Below are positions 1-13,078 of a stretch of 64,000 nt of DNA, in pieces. The number at the start of each line of letters is the position of its first letter. Position 1 is the stretch's first letter. Origin of the DNA: Arbacia lixula (lineage: Eukaryota > Echinodermata > Echinoidea > Arbacioida > Arbaciidae); the NCBI GenBank assembly GCA_963669155.1, contig OZ022585.1, positions 10,536,878 through 10,600,877 on the forward strand, given 5' to 3'. The notes beneath the pieces were generated by a model. That model did not search any database. It saw only the letters and a list, made by a program, of their open reading frames with translations, and was not told the origin of the DNA. The translations under genes were made by a program, and so were the position numbers.

Positions 1-27
1 AACCTTGTGAACCCTTGTCCGATTTCC

Positions 28-496
28 TTAAAGGGATATTCAACGCTGAAGTTAAGTTGGTTTCAACAAAGGCAGAAATATGAGCGAAACATGTTAGTTA
101 AGGCTTGACGAAAATCCACCAAAGAATAAGAAAGTTGCGATCTTTTGAAATTTCAATTTTGTGACGTATACGTGCGAGGTGCTCTCCCATATGTTGTGTG
201 TTGTATGATGACACAATTGCTCTTTTTCTGTTTGTGGTGAAGGAATAATTTTTCCTAGAGGTATGTGTGTAAAAACGTTTTGTGATAATGTATCAAATGC
301 ATAGGGAAAATGACGAATCTCCAAAAATTTGTACACAACATATGACAGAGTACCTCGCATGTGACGTCACAAAATGAAAACTTTTAAAGATCATAACTTT
401 CTAATCTTTTCACGGATTTTCATCAAATCAAATATATTTCTTTCACGTTTCTACTTTAATTGAGACCTACTTAATTTCATGATGGACTATCCCTTT
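28..496. mobile_element. Palindromic non-autonomous DNA transposon, family A, complete copy
   Basis: The left end begins TTAAAGGGATA, and the sequence after it (AAGTTAAGTTGGTTTC) is repeated in inverted form at the right end (GAGACCTACTTAATTTC, then GGACTATCCCTTT). The element is about 470 bp and encodes nothing. Related copies in this window are at 50370-50862 (full), 52966-53315 (left part), 31880-32023 (right half) and 62931-63088 (internally deleted). This structure fits a MITE; the transposase source is not in the window. Confidence 0.75.
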
Positions 497-719
497 GCAC
501 TTGTTCTTGATTTGAGTAATGGCAACATATTTTTTTTTTACTATTATCAAATGTTATAAAGCGGATATTTTAGTCTCTGGACAATTGACTTAAGTATCAA
601 GACATTATTCAATACTTGACTAATGAAGCGTGCTAAATTGAATTATATGATATTATATAAGTAGCAATAATGATAATTAAACGCCTATGTATAACGCATC
701 TGTTTGCTTGATATCATGT

Positions 720-1380
720 TTAAAGGTCCCCTGTCATCAAAATGTATGTCGACTTAATGTTGATGCAACATAATAAGTACATAACAAAATCACTAACTGT
801 TCAATGGAAATATGTGTCCAATATTTTAAAATATTTTTTCTTTATTTTTTCTCAGCACTGATAAGCCCCGCCTCCAAAATATCCTCCAACTCAAGATTCC
901 CCCTGTGACATCGTGAAAGGTAGAAATTAGCAGGATAATAAGCAAAAATTTATGCACAAAATAAACATTGCACTGACTACCTTCACCTGTCCACAAGAGC
1001 ATCACATGTCTTCACACAATATATACAATCTAACAGCCTTTCATCAGTGTTCATGTGGGAATAATCGTTTCCTTATATCAGAAATGTGCTAGCTATGTGA
1101 TGCTATTATAAGCACTTGCAGGTAGTCATTGCAATGTTTAGTTTGTGCATAAATTATGTCTATTATCCTGCTAATTTCTACCTTTAATGATGTCACAGGG
1201 AGAATCATGAGTTGGAGGATATTTTGGAGGCGGGGTTTATCAGTGCTGAGAAAAAATATAGAAAAAATATTTTAAAATATAGGACACATATTTCCATTGA
1301 ACAGTTGATGATTTTGTTATATACATATTAATTTGCATCAATATAAATCAACATACATTTTAATGACAGGGGCCCTTTAA
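720..1380. mobile_element. Foldback/MITE element with long inverted arms
   Basis: The two ends are mutual inverted repeats (TTAAAGGTCCCCTGTCAT and ATGACAGGGGCCCTTTAA). The arms extend about 260 bp each (roughly 720-980 and 1120-1380) around a spacer of about 140 bp, so the whole 660-bp unit can fold back. TTAA lies at both extremes (720-723, 1377-1380), as in piggyBac-type target duplications, although here TTAA could be part of the terminal repeat itself. No coding capacity. Confidence 0.75.
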
Positions 1381-2254
1381 CACGTTTATTTTCAAAGTGT
1401 ACGCATAACCAAATCCTTTACGGAAATGTTTTTAGGTTAATTTTTATATTGTGTGAAACAGCAGCTTGATCCCATCTACGTGCTTGTTATCGTAACGATA
1501 TGAAAATAAAAATTAATGACAGTGTCGAAACTGCGTTTTCATTACTGTCTTCTCTGATGTGAATTCCCCTTTATTTCTCGTGTCCTGTTATTTCTTTTTA
1601 AATCTTTGCCTTTCCATTCAGCCTTGACTTTGATAATTTCCAACAGGTTTCGTCAAGTGACGTATGTGAAATTATCAACTTATCTGAAGTATTAAATCAT
1701 GGAGTCATCAAAGGCATTCACAATTTTCATATTAATCGCATTCCCCCTTCAAGTTTGATCTGGAATTCCCATAAAAAGTTGTATGCCTACTTACCACCAC
1801 AAAATTCGCACTGCTCATAACTTATACGTGACAGTAGTGTCCTACTCTGACAAAAGGAAGCAACTAACAAAAGAGATCTTTCTTGTAAATGAGCAAAATA
1901 TGTCTGTTAGTTGCATTGGCATCAGTGCAACACCACATCATGTTAGATTGAATATTCCGTGGCAAGATGAATATATTTCTTGTCCAGATTTTGGCCAGAA
2001 GAATGCTGTGTACAATCTAAGAATACCAATAACCCAGATTTTAGTGATTTGTCACTTGCTGCCTTTTGTCAGAGTAGGGCAGAGCAGTGGTGACCTATTT
2101 CTCTTTTTTTATTTGTGTTTTTTATTGTAGTTATTACATCTTGAGAGGAACAACTGGCAGATTTTTTTTAATAAGAATCGCCTCAGCCTTTTAGGATTCA
2201 TTTTGGAGTATGGGGAGCGATAATTATATACCGGTAAAATAAAATTGCTACATA

Positions 2255-2700
2255 TGGATGCGAGTCTCGGGCAATGACTAAGAATGCCAGAAAAAGAGTT
2301 GACACGTTTGAGATATGGAGCTACAAAATACGAGAATGATTTTACAGGTGTCTTGGCAAGATAGCAGAACAAACGTGTGGAATATGAACAAGATTGGCAC
2401 AGACTTAACTGTCAGAAGGGGAACTAGGGAACGAAAACTTAAGTACATTGTGCACATTGTTAGGAGAACTGAAGGAGTTAAAAACAATCTGCAAGGTGCA
2501 ATTGAAGGGAAGCGTAGCAGAGGTCGTCCACCTATATCTTGGGCCGATGATATAAAGAGAGTGCCCAGGAATGGAGGGTGCAACATGCTTGGCGGAAGAT
2601 AGAGTTGTTTGGCGTGCTCTCGTGAAGACCACAGCAGCGCAGCGCCACCTGATCTTGATGATGATGATGATGATGATGATGATGACGATAAAATATTAAC
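2255..2700 (+). pseudogene. 5'-truncated, frameshifted LINE reverse-transcriptase tail
   Basis: Translation shows GKRSRGRPPISWADDIKR (from the 2315-2602 frame), the hallmark near the C-terminus of many non-LTR retrotransposon polyproteins (GKRxRGRPxxxWxDDI). It is preceded by an FEIW-like segment in another frame and followed by a (GAT)n run at 2656-2685, a usual 3' tail for such elements. Frames switch along the stretch, so the copy is dead. Clade (RTE, CR1 or I-like) is not resolved. Confidence 0.75.
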
Positions 2701-3283
2701 GGAAGCACCACTCGTTGGACAAAGCTACCAAAACACACGGAGTATCAAAGTGATCCACTCAAAGTTGTGAATTGATTATATTAATCGAAGAGCCTTGATA
2801 GAAAACATAACTGATTGTATACACATTTAATATCATCACCATAATACATGTATAATGAGTGTCTATCTGTTTTAAGTTTGAATGAATACAATGTGCATGT
2901 TTTAGGTGAAAGAACCGAAGCAACATTATCATCTTGTTTTGATATCTAATTACACATAAAATGGGGAATCACACCTATAAAATGCCCCTACCAATACCAT
3001 GCTTTGCGAATGAACTGGGACAAAAGTTGAATTCACAAAGTATCATAACTGGCGTTTGATGGCGAGACGTGGACAGATATGAGAAAAAAAACCCGACTCA
3101 TCAGTCACCATCGTTCAGCCACTTTCCGACACTGGGATCCACGATTGGTAATGATGAGTGGTTAGTGTCTAGTTTATCATGTGATCAGTGAATCAGTCTA
3201 ACAATCACATTCGAATGAATTAGACTACTTGTTGGGATCCAGCAGCAATACCAATTCTATATAAATACCCCTACCACCCCCCG

Positions 3284-3300
3284 CCCCCCCCCCCCCCCCC
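3284..3300. repeat. Poly(C) tract upstream of the promoter
   Basis: Seventeen C in a row follow a C-rich lead-in. It is one of at least ten long C or G homopolymers in the window and could form i-motif or G-quadruplex structures. Confidence 0.8.
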
Positions 3301-3659
3301 TCCTTCTTTCTGTCTCTCCTCACGAATTTGTTCAAAGCGTACATGGCAGCCTGTAATAGTAGGCCTATAATCTTCTGATGTCACTTTTCTTCGAACCGTG
3401 CGACAAACAGCATAGCGCTCACTGTGTACGTTGATTCATGAGCTTTGAATCCCCAAGCAAGCCAATGCCAAACGCGTTAATTGATAAAAGCAAATAACCC
3501 CGACAGTATTATTACGCTCCGGTGAATAACCCGTTATTGAATACGATAAGCTGTTGAAGACGTAAATCTCATTCATGCATTGACCGCGTTGAGCTAAGCC
3601 GAGCTCTCGGAACTACACATTGTGCGTGTACAGTCATTCACAAAACAAGGAAGAGATTG

Positions 3660-3667
3660 TGACGTCA
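3660..3667 (+). promoter_or_regulatory. Perfect palindromic CRE (TGACGTCA)
   Basis: The 8-bp consensus for CREB/ATF factors sits in the GC-rich zone about 750 bp upstream of the start codon, next to a GGAGGCGGAG stretch that resembles a GC box. The motif match is exact; occupancy is inferred. Confidence 0.5.
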
Positions 3668-4004
3668 CATAGGAGGCGGAGTCTCGGAAGCGTGGCCCCG
3701 CCTCCCTTTTACGCCGCACATGCACGCTACGTACACAAACATACACAGCGAGCGACGACTCGCCTACGGCATGTGCTCGCTTTTCCACACGTACACGCAC
3801 GCCCGTGCATCTCCAGAGTTCATTCACACTACAACGCACATACACCGCGTGTGAGTCATTTCTTCGACACAACGTTCGGTCTTGATCTTTACTGGTGATC
3901 ACTTGACGAGTATTTTGCTCGTTGTACTGTTGCGCAGTGTAGTAGTACAGTATCGATGAACTGACATTACATGTAGTTTTGCTGTGCCCGTTCGTCGGCA
4001 TGTG

Positions 4005-4022
4005 TATAAACTTTTACCAATC
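4005..4022 (+). promoter_or_regulatory. TATA-like box and adjacent CCAAT box
   Basis: TATAAA lies at 4005-4010, with CCAAT at 4018-4022 just downstream. The order is unusual for a classical promoter, where CCAAT lies upstream of TATA, so at most one of them is likely to serve this gene in the standard way. If the TATA box is used, transcription would start near 4035 and give a 5' UTR of about 385 nt. Confidence 0.3.
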
Positions 4023-4063
4023 AGCAACCCGTATCATTCTTGAGTTGATAATAGGACAGGTAT

Positions 4064-4070
4064 AACCACA
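4064..4070 (-). promoter_or_regulatory. RUNX consensus site (inverted)
   Basis: AACCACA on the + strand is TGTGGTT on the - strand, the core RUNX recognition sequence. It lies about 355 bp upstream of the Runx start codon and is one of three good matches in this short region. Confidence 0.45.
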
Positions 4071-4276
4071 AGTTGGTCTCGCGCTTACCGTAACGACAGA
4101 CATTGAGTAATTATCTCGTTGAAAAAAAATAACCGTTCTTGGTATTTCTATTGACGTTCGGCACAATCTCTTCGGCTTCGCATCCCCACCACGTTGCTTG
4201 GTGGCTTGTCAACATTCCTTCTTGAATCGCGTGTGTGCGCGAGTGTGTGAGGAAACATCGCCATTTACCACCGCTT

Positions 4277-4297
4277 TGCGGTTTCGAGGTGTGGTTT
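4277..4297 (+). promoter_or_regulatory. Tandem RUNX consensus sites
   Basis: TGCGGTTT (4277-4284) and TGTGGTTT (4290-4297) lie in the same orientation with a 13-bp period, 124-144 bp before the start codon. Both fit TGYGGT. RUNX autoregulation through sites in the promoter or 5' UTR is known for mammalian RUNX2; the arrangement here suggests the same feedback. Confidence 0.55.
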
Positions 4298-4402
4298 CAA
4301 CATCTATTCAACATCGGTCGGCCCAGTCAGAGTTTCCGACAAGAAGTCCCCCTCATTTTCTCCCATTCTTTTCCCGCCTTTTTACCACTGCTCGCGTGGT
4401 AG

Positions 4403-4885
<483 letters not shown>

Positions 4886-5224
4886 TGATTGTAATTTTCT
4901 GAATTTTGTTCTCATAATTTAGGAATGAATACTTGAGAAGGCGCTCCCGCGTCCCGATTGGGTGAATGCTTTTGCTAGTTTGGGGGCTACAGCTGTTTGG
5001 ATGGATACACCTGCGATGTACTTTTCTATAAAAAAAAATCGATGATCGCGAGATTTTACTCCCCAATCAGAATGTACTCTAACGAAATTAACTTAAGCCC
5101 TGTATTGTGTTCTATTTGATGTTCTACGTCATTTCTGTATTCAATTAAGAGGTTACGTGGTGTGGGTGGCTAACAGATTTAAAGGACCGAATAATCTTTT
5201 GTTTGTGTATGGTTTTGTGGGTGT

Positions 5225-5520
5225 AACGTCGCACGCTGTATTACTCACAGCACAACGTGCGTGATAGCTACGGGGTACTGACCCGACCTGCCGCGCCACG
5301 GCGCTGGCATGTTACGTGTTCGCTGCTAGCCAGCGCTAGTGCTCGGCTGTTTTCCAGTAATACTGCGACGACTACTTGGAAATATCGCCCACGCATTGCG
5401 TCGGCCTCCGAACTATCCAAAATTACGAAAAGCTTGGGCCGCGATCAGCGATTAAATTACCATTACGTGTCAAGTAAGATAACGCTGAATGGTTATCAAG
5501 ATGTGATAGAATTCTAAGAA
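5225..5520 (+). other. GC/CpG-rich block at the start of intron 1
   Basis: A patch of raised GC with many CpGs lies about 400 bp after exon 1 and is flanked by AT-rich DNA. An 86-codon open frame crosses it but shows no family features. It could be a downstream extension of the promoter island or an intronic enhancer; function is inferred from composition and position only. Confidence 0.3.
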
Positions 5521-6540
5521 GACACTGCTTGCAAAGATAGGGTGAAGATTTTACTTCCGTCGCACGTGGGTGTCGCGATGATGTGCTCGTTGTTGATGGT
5601 AGCACCGCCAAAGTTCCGGCGGAGTTGGGTTGCTGTTGTGCCCTACCGAACTTCGCGTTTTCTGCTCAATACTCGTTTTTCCGTCACGTATCGAAAGCTG
5701 ATATGTTAATTCTAGTCGTGATTATATCCTTGCAAGAGGCAACCAGTTTTCAACAGTCAAAAATGAAGCAACATTTTGTCCGTTGTAAAATTTATCATTT
5801 TATATCATTTTGTAGCTCTTGTAATTTCATTTTCCCTGCTACTTTTTTTTGTAGAAATTGTGATTGATATGAAAGGGAATATATTTATACCATATTATGC
5901 TGCTTATAAGAAGTTAATAAAGCAGTGAAGTTTCATATTATATGTTTCAATGAAGCAGTGACATTTTAATTTTCCACTAAAATATGATTAAGATACCATT
6001 AAGAGAGTTGGATATGTTGTTCCTTAAGTATCTAAACAGAGGGGATCTTTTACTCCAGTATCTTTTTGGTAGATTGTTATTATTTTTTTTTTATATTAAG
6101 GCTCTGAAATTGCAGAGTCAAACCTAAGTTGAGAAGAGTTTGGCATGAAGCCAGGTTCAGTAATGTGTGTGTGCCAGTTAAACAGTGTAGTAATGAATCA
6201 ATGCAGACATGTGCAAATATGGTATGTACCAGAGGAGCATGGTTGCACCAAATATATATTTTGTTTATATTCTAACTAAAATCTAGATAAATGTATGAAT
6301 ATGAAATACACTTCTTGTTGACAATATAGTGCTAACATTTCTTGTTAACAATGTTAAATATTCAACAAGAAATGTTAACTGGTATACAGTTTAAAGTTTT
6401 AACCAATATAGACAGTTATAGGGACAAAATGCTGTAATAGGGACAATATACTGCAACATGTAGATAGGGATTATAGGAGAGGTATGAAATGAGGAAGGGA
6501 GAAGGTAAGAGAAAAGAGAAAGAGAGACAGACACAGAGAA

Positions 6541-6566
6541 AAGAGAGAGAGAGAGAGAGAGAGAGG
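6541..6566. repeat. (AG)n microsatellite in intron 1
   Basis: A pure AG dinucleotide run, with a second shorter one near 6711-6729. The surrounding 6470-6660 is purine-rich. Confidence 0.85.
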
Positions 6567-8296
6567 TACATTGACTGAGAGATAAATGTATCAAGAGAAA
6601 GAGAGAGATGGGGTGAGTGAATACAGGAATAAAAGTGTGGATAGACAGACAAAAGGCATACATTTATCTTAGCAAATTATTAAATTAATTGCTCAGAAAG
6701 AGGAAAAGTCAGAGAGAGAGAGAGAGAGCATATCAAAGTGGGAAGTGATACCATTACTCCTCATGTTTTGAGTCCTTATGTTGTCCCAAGAAATCAGGGA
6801 CTTGCCCTTTTATAGTCAAGAGGTATCAAGTTGTCTTGACTTGGCTTGGTTTTGGACAGTTGAGATCTTGGTTCTAGAGAAGACACTCTCATTCTGGCAC
6901 AATCACATACTTTGTAGTATGTGGAGCTATTGACTTTTGTTTTTGGTGCAAGAGACACTTACAAATCTTTTATTTATCAACCCATAGAATATTTTTTGAT
7001 AATGCCCTTTAGAAAGTTGAATACTATAGTTATGTAGTCTGAAATAAATCAACCAACATGAACTATACTTAAATCAACATTCTAGGTGTGATGTTATTTC
7101 AATTATTTATTTTATAATTAATCGATTAATATATTATATAATATATTTATTACAAATCGCAGCATTATCATGTGACATAAGGTACTTCCGTTGAATATAA
7201 TGTACAGTAGTTGTGTTAAAGAAATAAGGAGGATGATAATACAATATGTTGATGCCTTTGTTAAATTTGCAGTCTTGAAGCGAACTACACCCTGTGAGCT
7301 GCATTATTCATCAGCGACATGTTTGACATTGTATCCTTGGGCTCTTTTTGTCACTAATTAACCTCTCCATGAACTATGCGGTGGCTCCCCAGACCCCAGC
7401 AGTACCTCTCCAACCTGAAAACCTCTGCCAAGATGAGAGGGGAAACATTGGACAGAATACTAGTAGCACATTGCCAGACCTTTTACCTGGATACATGTCG
7501 ATTAAATGTATGCGTGCAGCTTTACTTTAAAGCGGTTTACATAGGAAGAAGAAAATGCTGAGAGAAAAAAAAAGTAGGCACAGTGTAGATCTATATTTCT
7601 ACGATTGACATGATTTTGTTTTACACTTTTTTTTTTTAATGTATGGGTGATTGGTGAGGAGGATAAGGGAAATATTGGACCAGACAGCTGGCTGACTTGT
7701 AGAGGATATGCACATTATGATGTTTGTGATGTGGGATTGGCCACGCGATTGTGACATGTTTAAGACTACTGTTCATTATACATGTATCACTTGTATTGCA
7801 TATTGTACATGTATGTGTAATATTGTGCTATGGCAGCTTATTGCAATGTGTGCATAAAACAATTGATTTTTCGTTTATCTGATAATGGAGACTACTGCAG
7901 AAAACATGTCATAGAAATGCCTCCATATCGCACATATTCCCTTACAAATCGTTTATTGAGTGTTTTACCCTCCACGGACCCTACCCCAGTTTCGTGTCTG
8001 GAGGTGTCTGAAAAAGTTAGGGACCAAATTCTTTCGACAATTTTATCAAATTTCCCTTCATTTACTGTACATGTACCCCCAAACTTATTCACAATTTGAG
8101 TATCAAGATCAGCTATGAACTCACAGCGAAGCCTTAACAATGCACATACTTCTAACCAGATATTCTTTTGTTATTCAGAGGAAGGCATTGCCGAATTAGA
8201 TATACAGCGTATCTTTCAAACACCTGAATGTCTTCAATATTTATGAGCTGGTGATCATGATATATCAAAGGAAGTCTATAGATCCAAGCATCATCT

Positions 8297-8532
8297 ATCC
8301 ATGATACTGTACACTCCAGCTCAAGGGAATTGGCATAGGGAAAGGGAAAGGGAAGGAGCCGCGGCATATTTTGTCCAGTTCAGCATATAACACGATGCAT
8401 TAGCCTAAAAAGCATCATGTTTCATGCTAGACTGGACTAAATATACTACGGTTTAAAACTGCGGCTCATTCCCTTTCTTCCCTTTCCCTTTCCCTATGCC
8501 AATTCCTATGAGCTGTAGTGTAGGTCCATGGG
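8297..8532. repeat. Inverted repeat with purine-rich arms (hairpin)
   Basis: The left arm (about 8297-8362) and right arm (about 8461-8532) are near-complementary, sharing GGAATTGGCATAGGGAAAGG and further GGGAAA repeats, and each continues outward with weaker pairing. The loop is about 100 bp. It may be a small foldback element; no coding capacity. Confidence 0.7.
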
Positions 8533-9094
8533 AGGAGTCATTCCTCCCTGGTCAAACAAAAGACCCAAGGAGACTCTGTGGGTGTGATAACATTCATAAA
8601 TGATGTGATCCATGCAGGCAGACCCACACCATGCAGTTGAACAAGGATAAAGCCAGAGAAATGTTTGATTATGAGAGGGCTTCATGAAAAGATTGTTGAA
8701 TTTGCTAACCGGACGTGAAAATTGAATAGAATCACTGAGCGTGCAAGGCAAAGCTGATTGTGTGCCAGGAGCTCAGAGTACCCTTCCTATAAACCGGGGC
8801 TGCATGGAGCCTAGTTTCCAAGTTGAGCGTGTGGGGTGTTTCTTTATCATGCTGCAGGTGTAAGCCTAACTTAGTCTGGCACAGGGCTCAAGGCTCGATT
8901 TAACCCCCTCAATACCAAGAAGAATCCTTGGGAATGTGTTTTCCTCATTGGGGTCTGGTTCATGGTACATGAAGAGAGGTGGGTTGTATCCTTTTTGTGA
9001 TATCAGGCTTGACAAGTACCCGCCATAATTCTTGCTTTCTGATTGGTCTGGATTCAGACACCAACCATTCTACAGGGTAACATTGTGCCTATAT

Positions 9095-9195
9095 GGGAAT
9101 TTTTTTTTTTTTTTTTTGGGGGGGGCTTTTTACATTTTACAGGGCTCTTTTAAGAATTTCAGGGGTGAAATTCCCCCGAGCCCCCATGTATTTTC
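9095..9195. repeat. Poly(T)-poly(G) junction in a dispersed repeat fragment
   Basis: A T run passes directly into a G run and is followed by a stretch (ACATTTTACAGGGCTCTTTT) that resembles sequence near 32725-32755 in intron 2. This suggests two fragments of one dispersed repeat. Confidence 0.45.
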
Positions 9196-12100
9196 CCCAC
9201 TGCTACAATGTACTATGTAAAGTCATTGTCTGAATGTATGCAAGACGTGGATCGATTGATAGACAAGCAAGATAAATTCTATTTAGCATGCCTGGTAGAT
9301 TTGTATTACAGTTTGTAGCTGGATATGGAGGGCTTATGCCTTTCATTCAAGAGCCCTGTTCATATACCATAATCATGATAATTACATAATGCAGACAGCA
9401 TTTCAATTTTTAAGAACTTGAAAAAAAAATTTAAGGACTTGATAGAAATTGATATTTGTTGTGATTTTACTGCTTGCCTGCTTTCACACAAGTAACTTGA
9501 GCTTGATTACTGTTTTACGATGTAGTTGCCACTGGCTTGCAAAATTTGACAATTAAAAACTTCCATGACCAAGAGAACCAAGCTTGATATATGTTCTTGA
9601 CAGTGCCAGACAATAAATGATCATCAAGCTTCCTTTTTTTTTTTGGAGATAATTGAGAGAGAAATGAGATTTTTCTAGCAGGGAGACTTGGCAAACATGA
9701 AGAGGCAAAGGACATAAAAAGAAAAGAGAAAATGCTTTGAGTTGCTAATTGGTGCACGATGTCAATGACTTGTCATTAGCAGGTGTCAGAATGTAACTGT
9801 TAACCGTTTGTAAAGTGACAGGGATGAGCTCATACCAGTTGAAAATACCTGCTGTACGCATGTGACATGGGGATCATTAAATTAAGCACTATGATATGCC
9901 TATGTGTTAGTCAACAGCTATTTTCTGTTTTATTGTTTGCACACATGTCCATCACTTCCTTCTGTCATACTGTATGAAGTATCCATTGTCTCATTCATTA
10001 TTTGTGCATTTAAGTACAATCATAAATCAACCAAGTAGATAACACACTTCTGAAGTTTGTTTCTAAGATTTATGGTTTTTACAGGCGTGTAGCCTTTTGT
10101 GGACAAGTCTTAAAATTGAATGGGTTTAGAACTACATGTAGAACTGCTTAAATTCCTCATATCTTTGATCACATTTCCCCAAATTTTGCAATTGTTATAC
10201 CAATCTCTTCTGACTTGGCTGTTTTCATTCAAATCACTTGTTCTTACATGCTGTACAATATGGGGTTGTGTAACTTCTATACACCTCCCCCTGTGTAAAC
10301 TCAAGGTAGATACTGTGTAATGTACAATGATGATGCTGTCAATGTATAAAAAGAAGCCATCAACTACATGTAGCACATATTCAATTACTAATTTACTTCC
10401 AATGATAAATTGAACTTTTAAACCTTCTCATGACTGTTAAAGTTCTGGAAAAGAGCAATATCCTGAGCAAATGAACTGTTTTGTGGACGGAATAGTGCTA
10501 CTAATTGAATCAAGTGTCACAAAAGGAATTCAAGAAAAGACTATTGATCACCCCCTCGCTTGACCCCAGATGCAGACAGATGCATTGTTGACTACTTTTG
10601 TTGTTTACCCAGACTCATTTCAGCGATTGTTTGCCATTTTCTATCGACTGTCTCGAGTTCTTTCTCGCAGTCCATCCAAGCGTAAAAGTACCTGCGTCAC
10701 TGTGGAGTGTGCTAAGGGTCAGGTTCTCTCCCTACTTCTTGGAAGTTCTTTGTGTTTAAGGTTATCTTACGTGATGATTCCATTGAAGACTGCCCTAGCG
10801 ACAATTTTCAATGTCTCAACAACAAATATTGAGTGGCTTGTTGAGTAGATTTATAACTGCTGAAGATCATATAAACTCAATTGAAAAGAAATGTTAGGCA
10901 TACACCGAGTAAAACGTGCTGTTTAGAACTTAAGTATTTTTCTATATTGAACCGTGTTTCATACAGTTGATTTAAACAATGAACATATTTGCAAAAATAT
11001 GATTCATTGCTCATTAGGAACAACATCATCAACATTTTCCTAAGAAGAAAATAATGAAATTTCTTCTGAGAGATCCCATGCTGCACTTCCATTGCATGGT
11101 GGGTATAAAAAGCATACTTACCTTCGCCCTCCAACCAGGCCATTAAGCCCTTCAGCGCCAGCTCAAACTCTCCTCTATGGCCATTGTGTGTATACCCTCA
11201 TGTGGAAATGCACCAGTGGGGCATTAAGAGTTAGTTACACACGCTAAAGTGCAGACAAAGTGATGAACCTTTATTGTCAAGGAATGCCTGTTTTTTAACC
11301 TCGCTCAATGAGATTTATCGCTGGATGATACAGCTCATTGACTTATGTGGGATATTCAATCGCTCGTGTAATTTTAAGTCGAAAGCAATTAAGTTGGAAA
11401 CCCCTTTTCCACAACCATTGCACAAGTTGATATCTCACTATATGTGATATCTCTGTGTTAATTCCAATTTTTCAGTTGTAACCATGGCATACCTCCTGCT
11501 TCTGAGCAAGATGAAACAAAGAAGTGCATGCTCAAAGTGGACACATCCATTAAGGTTGTTCCGTTTGCATGGAATAGAAATTGCAATAATAGAAAAACAC
11601 CTTTTTTCAAGAAAGGAAAAGGATTGTGTTCAGTGGTATAAGAAATTGTGGTTAACATAATGGCAAAGGAAAAGTATCATTTCAAAGGGATATGATGAAA
11701 TAGAAACAAATCTAGGGTAAGGTAAGTGAAAGTAGAGACTGTAATGAAACTATCAAAGGGTTGGTAAACATCCTCTCCCCAGTCCATACAATCTCATGTG
11801 GATTTTCATGATGTTTGATATTCTCAGTTTCTAGAGGTTGATTGGGAATACAGTCGGCACTCAGTAGGAAGCCATTTATCATGAATTTGTTCATTCATGC
11901 ACTCTGCTCACTTGAATCAAGAAGTATCAATCAATATCAATGTGTGGGTACATTCTGCAGACTGGGAATCTACCCTGGGAAAAGTGAACTGTGCGTTACT
12001 GTAGAATTACTTGTAGTTCATTCCCGGTTGTTGTGGTTTGTTGACAATAAGCTTCTCATACTCCAGACCCAAAGCCCAGCCATGATACCCTCAATCTTTA

Positions 12101-12779
12101 TGTACTTACCTCAACCCCAAAGCCACCACCCACCTGACCACCACCACCATCACCACCCATGCCACCACCAACACCTCTTCTTCCATCGGCATGGAAACGG
12201 CATGGTAACCCCATGCTTTTTTATAGCTTGTGGAGAAGAGGTTGTATAATGTAGTTCAGTTCATTAAATGAACGTCTGAAAAAGAGAATACTAGTCTTTA
12301 TGGTTTGTAGTCACAAGTGGTAATTATATTGTTATATTTAATGAACTGTGACTGTCTAATGTTTCATAGATGTGCATCAAAGTTGGTATTGTGTGAATTA
12401 TGGCAACATACAGCATACACTGTAGGATGAGTCTTGAACCTGGAGACACAGGCATAGAAAGAAACATGTAACTTGTTTGATTGCCACAGGGATGGGATAT
12501 TTCCCAACAATACTGGTAGAGTGTTTCTCCAGATGGCTCTTTGTTTCTTTTGGTTATGGCCGTACTGAGAAGTGTTGACTTGAACTTGGGAAGCCACTGC
12601 AATTTCCTCCTTTCCTTTAGAGAACTATGTCATGTCCCCCACAGTGTTTCATAAATATCTAGTTATTGATTGTCATGTACATGTGAGAGCCTTTTATAAA
12701 GACGGTCTTGTTCTGCCCTCCAGGTGAAAGACAGACTGACTGGTCATGATGTGGTCTCATCCCATTCCCCAAACTCATC

Positions 12780-12960
12780 TTTCTCTCCCCCTCTCTCCCT
12801 CCCCTCCCCCCCCCCCCCACCTCTCTCTCTCTCTCTCTTTCTCCCTCTCCCTCTCCCTCTCCCTCTCCCTCTGCTCCCCCCCTCTCTCTCTCTCCCTCTC
12901 TCTCTTCCTCCTCTCCCCCCCCCTCTCTCTCTGTCCCCCACTCATTCTTTCTCTTTCTTT
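12780..12960. repeat. CT-rich polypyrimidine tract in intron 1
   Basis: About 180 bp of almost pure C and T with interrupted CTCTCC units and C runs. The long open frames it creates on both strands (Ser/Leu/Pro or Arg/Glu/Gly strings) are artefacts of the repeat. Confidence 0.9.
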
Positions 12961-13078
12961 CTGTCATTAATATTTGTCTCTCTTTCAAATAATGTTTTCC
13001 TGACTTTATCTCTCAATAAGTCCCTGTGCACCCAATCCATACCCTTTATATTTCTCTCTCAATCTGCCACCCCATCTC

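Larger units (their letters stand above)
1..3549. other. AT-rich 5' flank without a supported gene
   Basis: Apart from the palindromic elements at 28-496 and 720-1380, the LINE remnant near 2255-2700 and a poly(C) run near 3284-3300, I see nothing that encodes a product. A 115-codon open frame at 1783-2130 has no recognisable domain, no similarity I know of and the base composition of its surroundings. Confidence 0.6.

Noticed and set aside
1783..2130. 115-codon open frame on the + strand
   Set aside because: No domain or family features, AT-rich like its surroundings, and no splice or promoter context; probably chance.
7348..8140. Short open frames of 60-89 codons in intron 1
   Set aside because: No similarity to known families, no coding composition, and no splice signals fitting the Runx phase.
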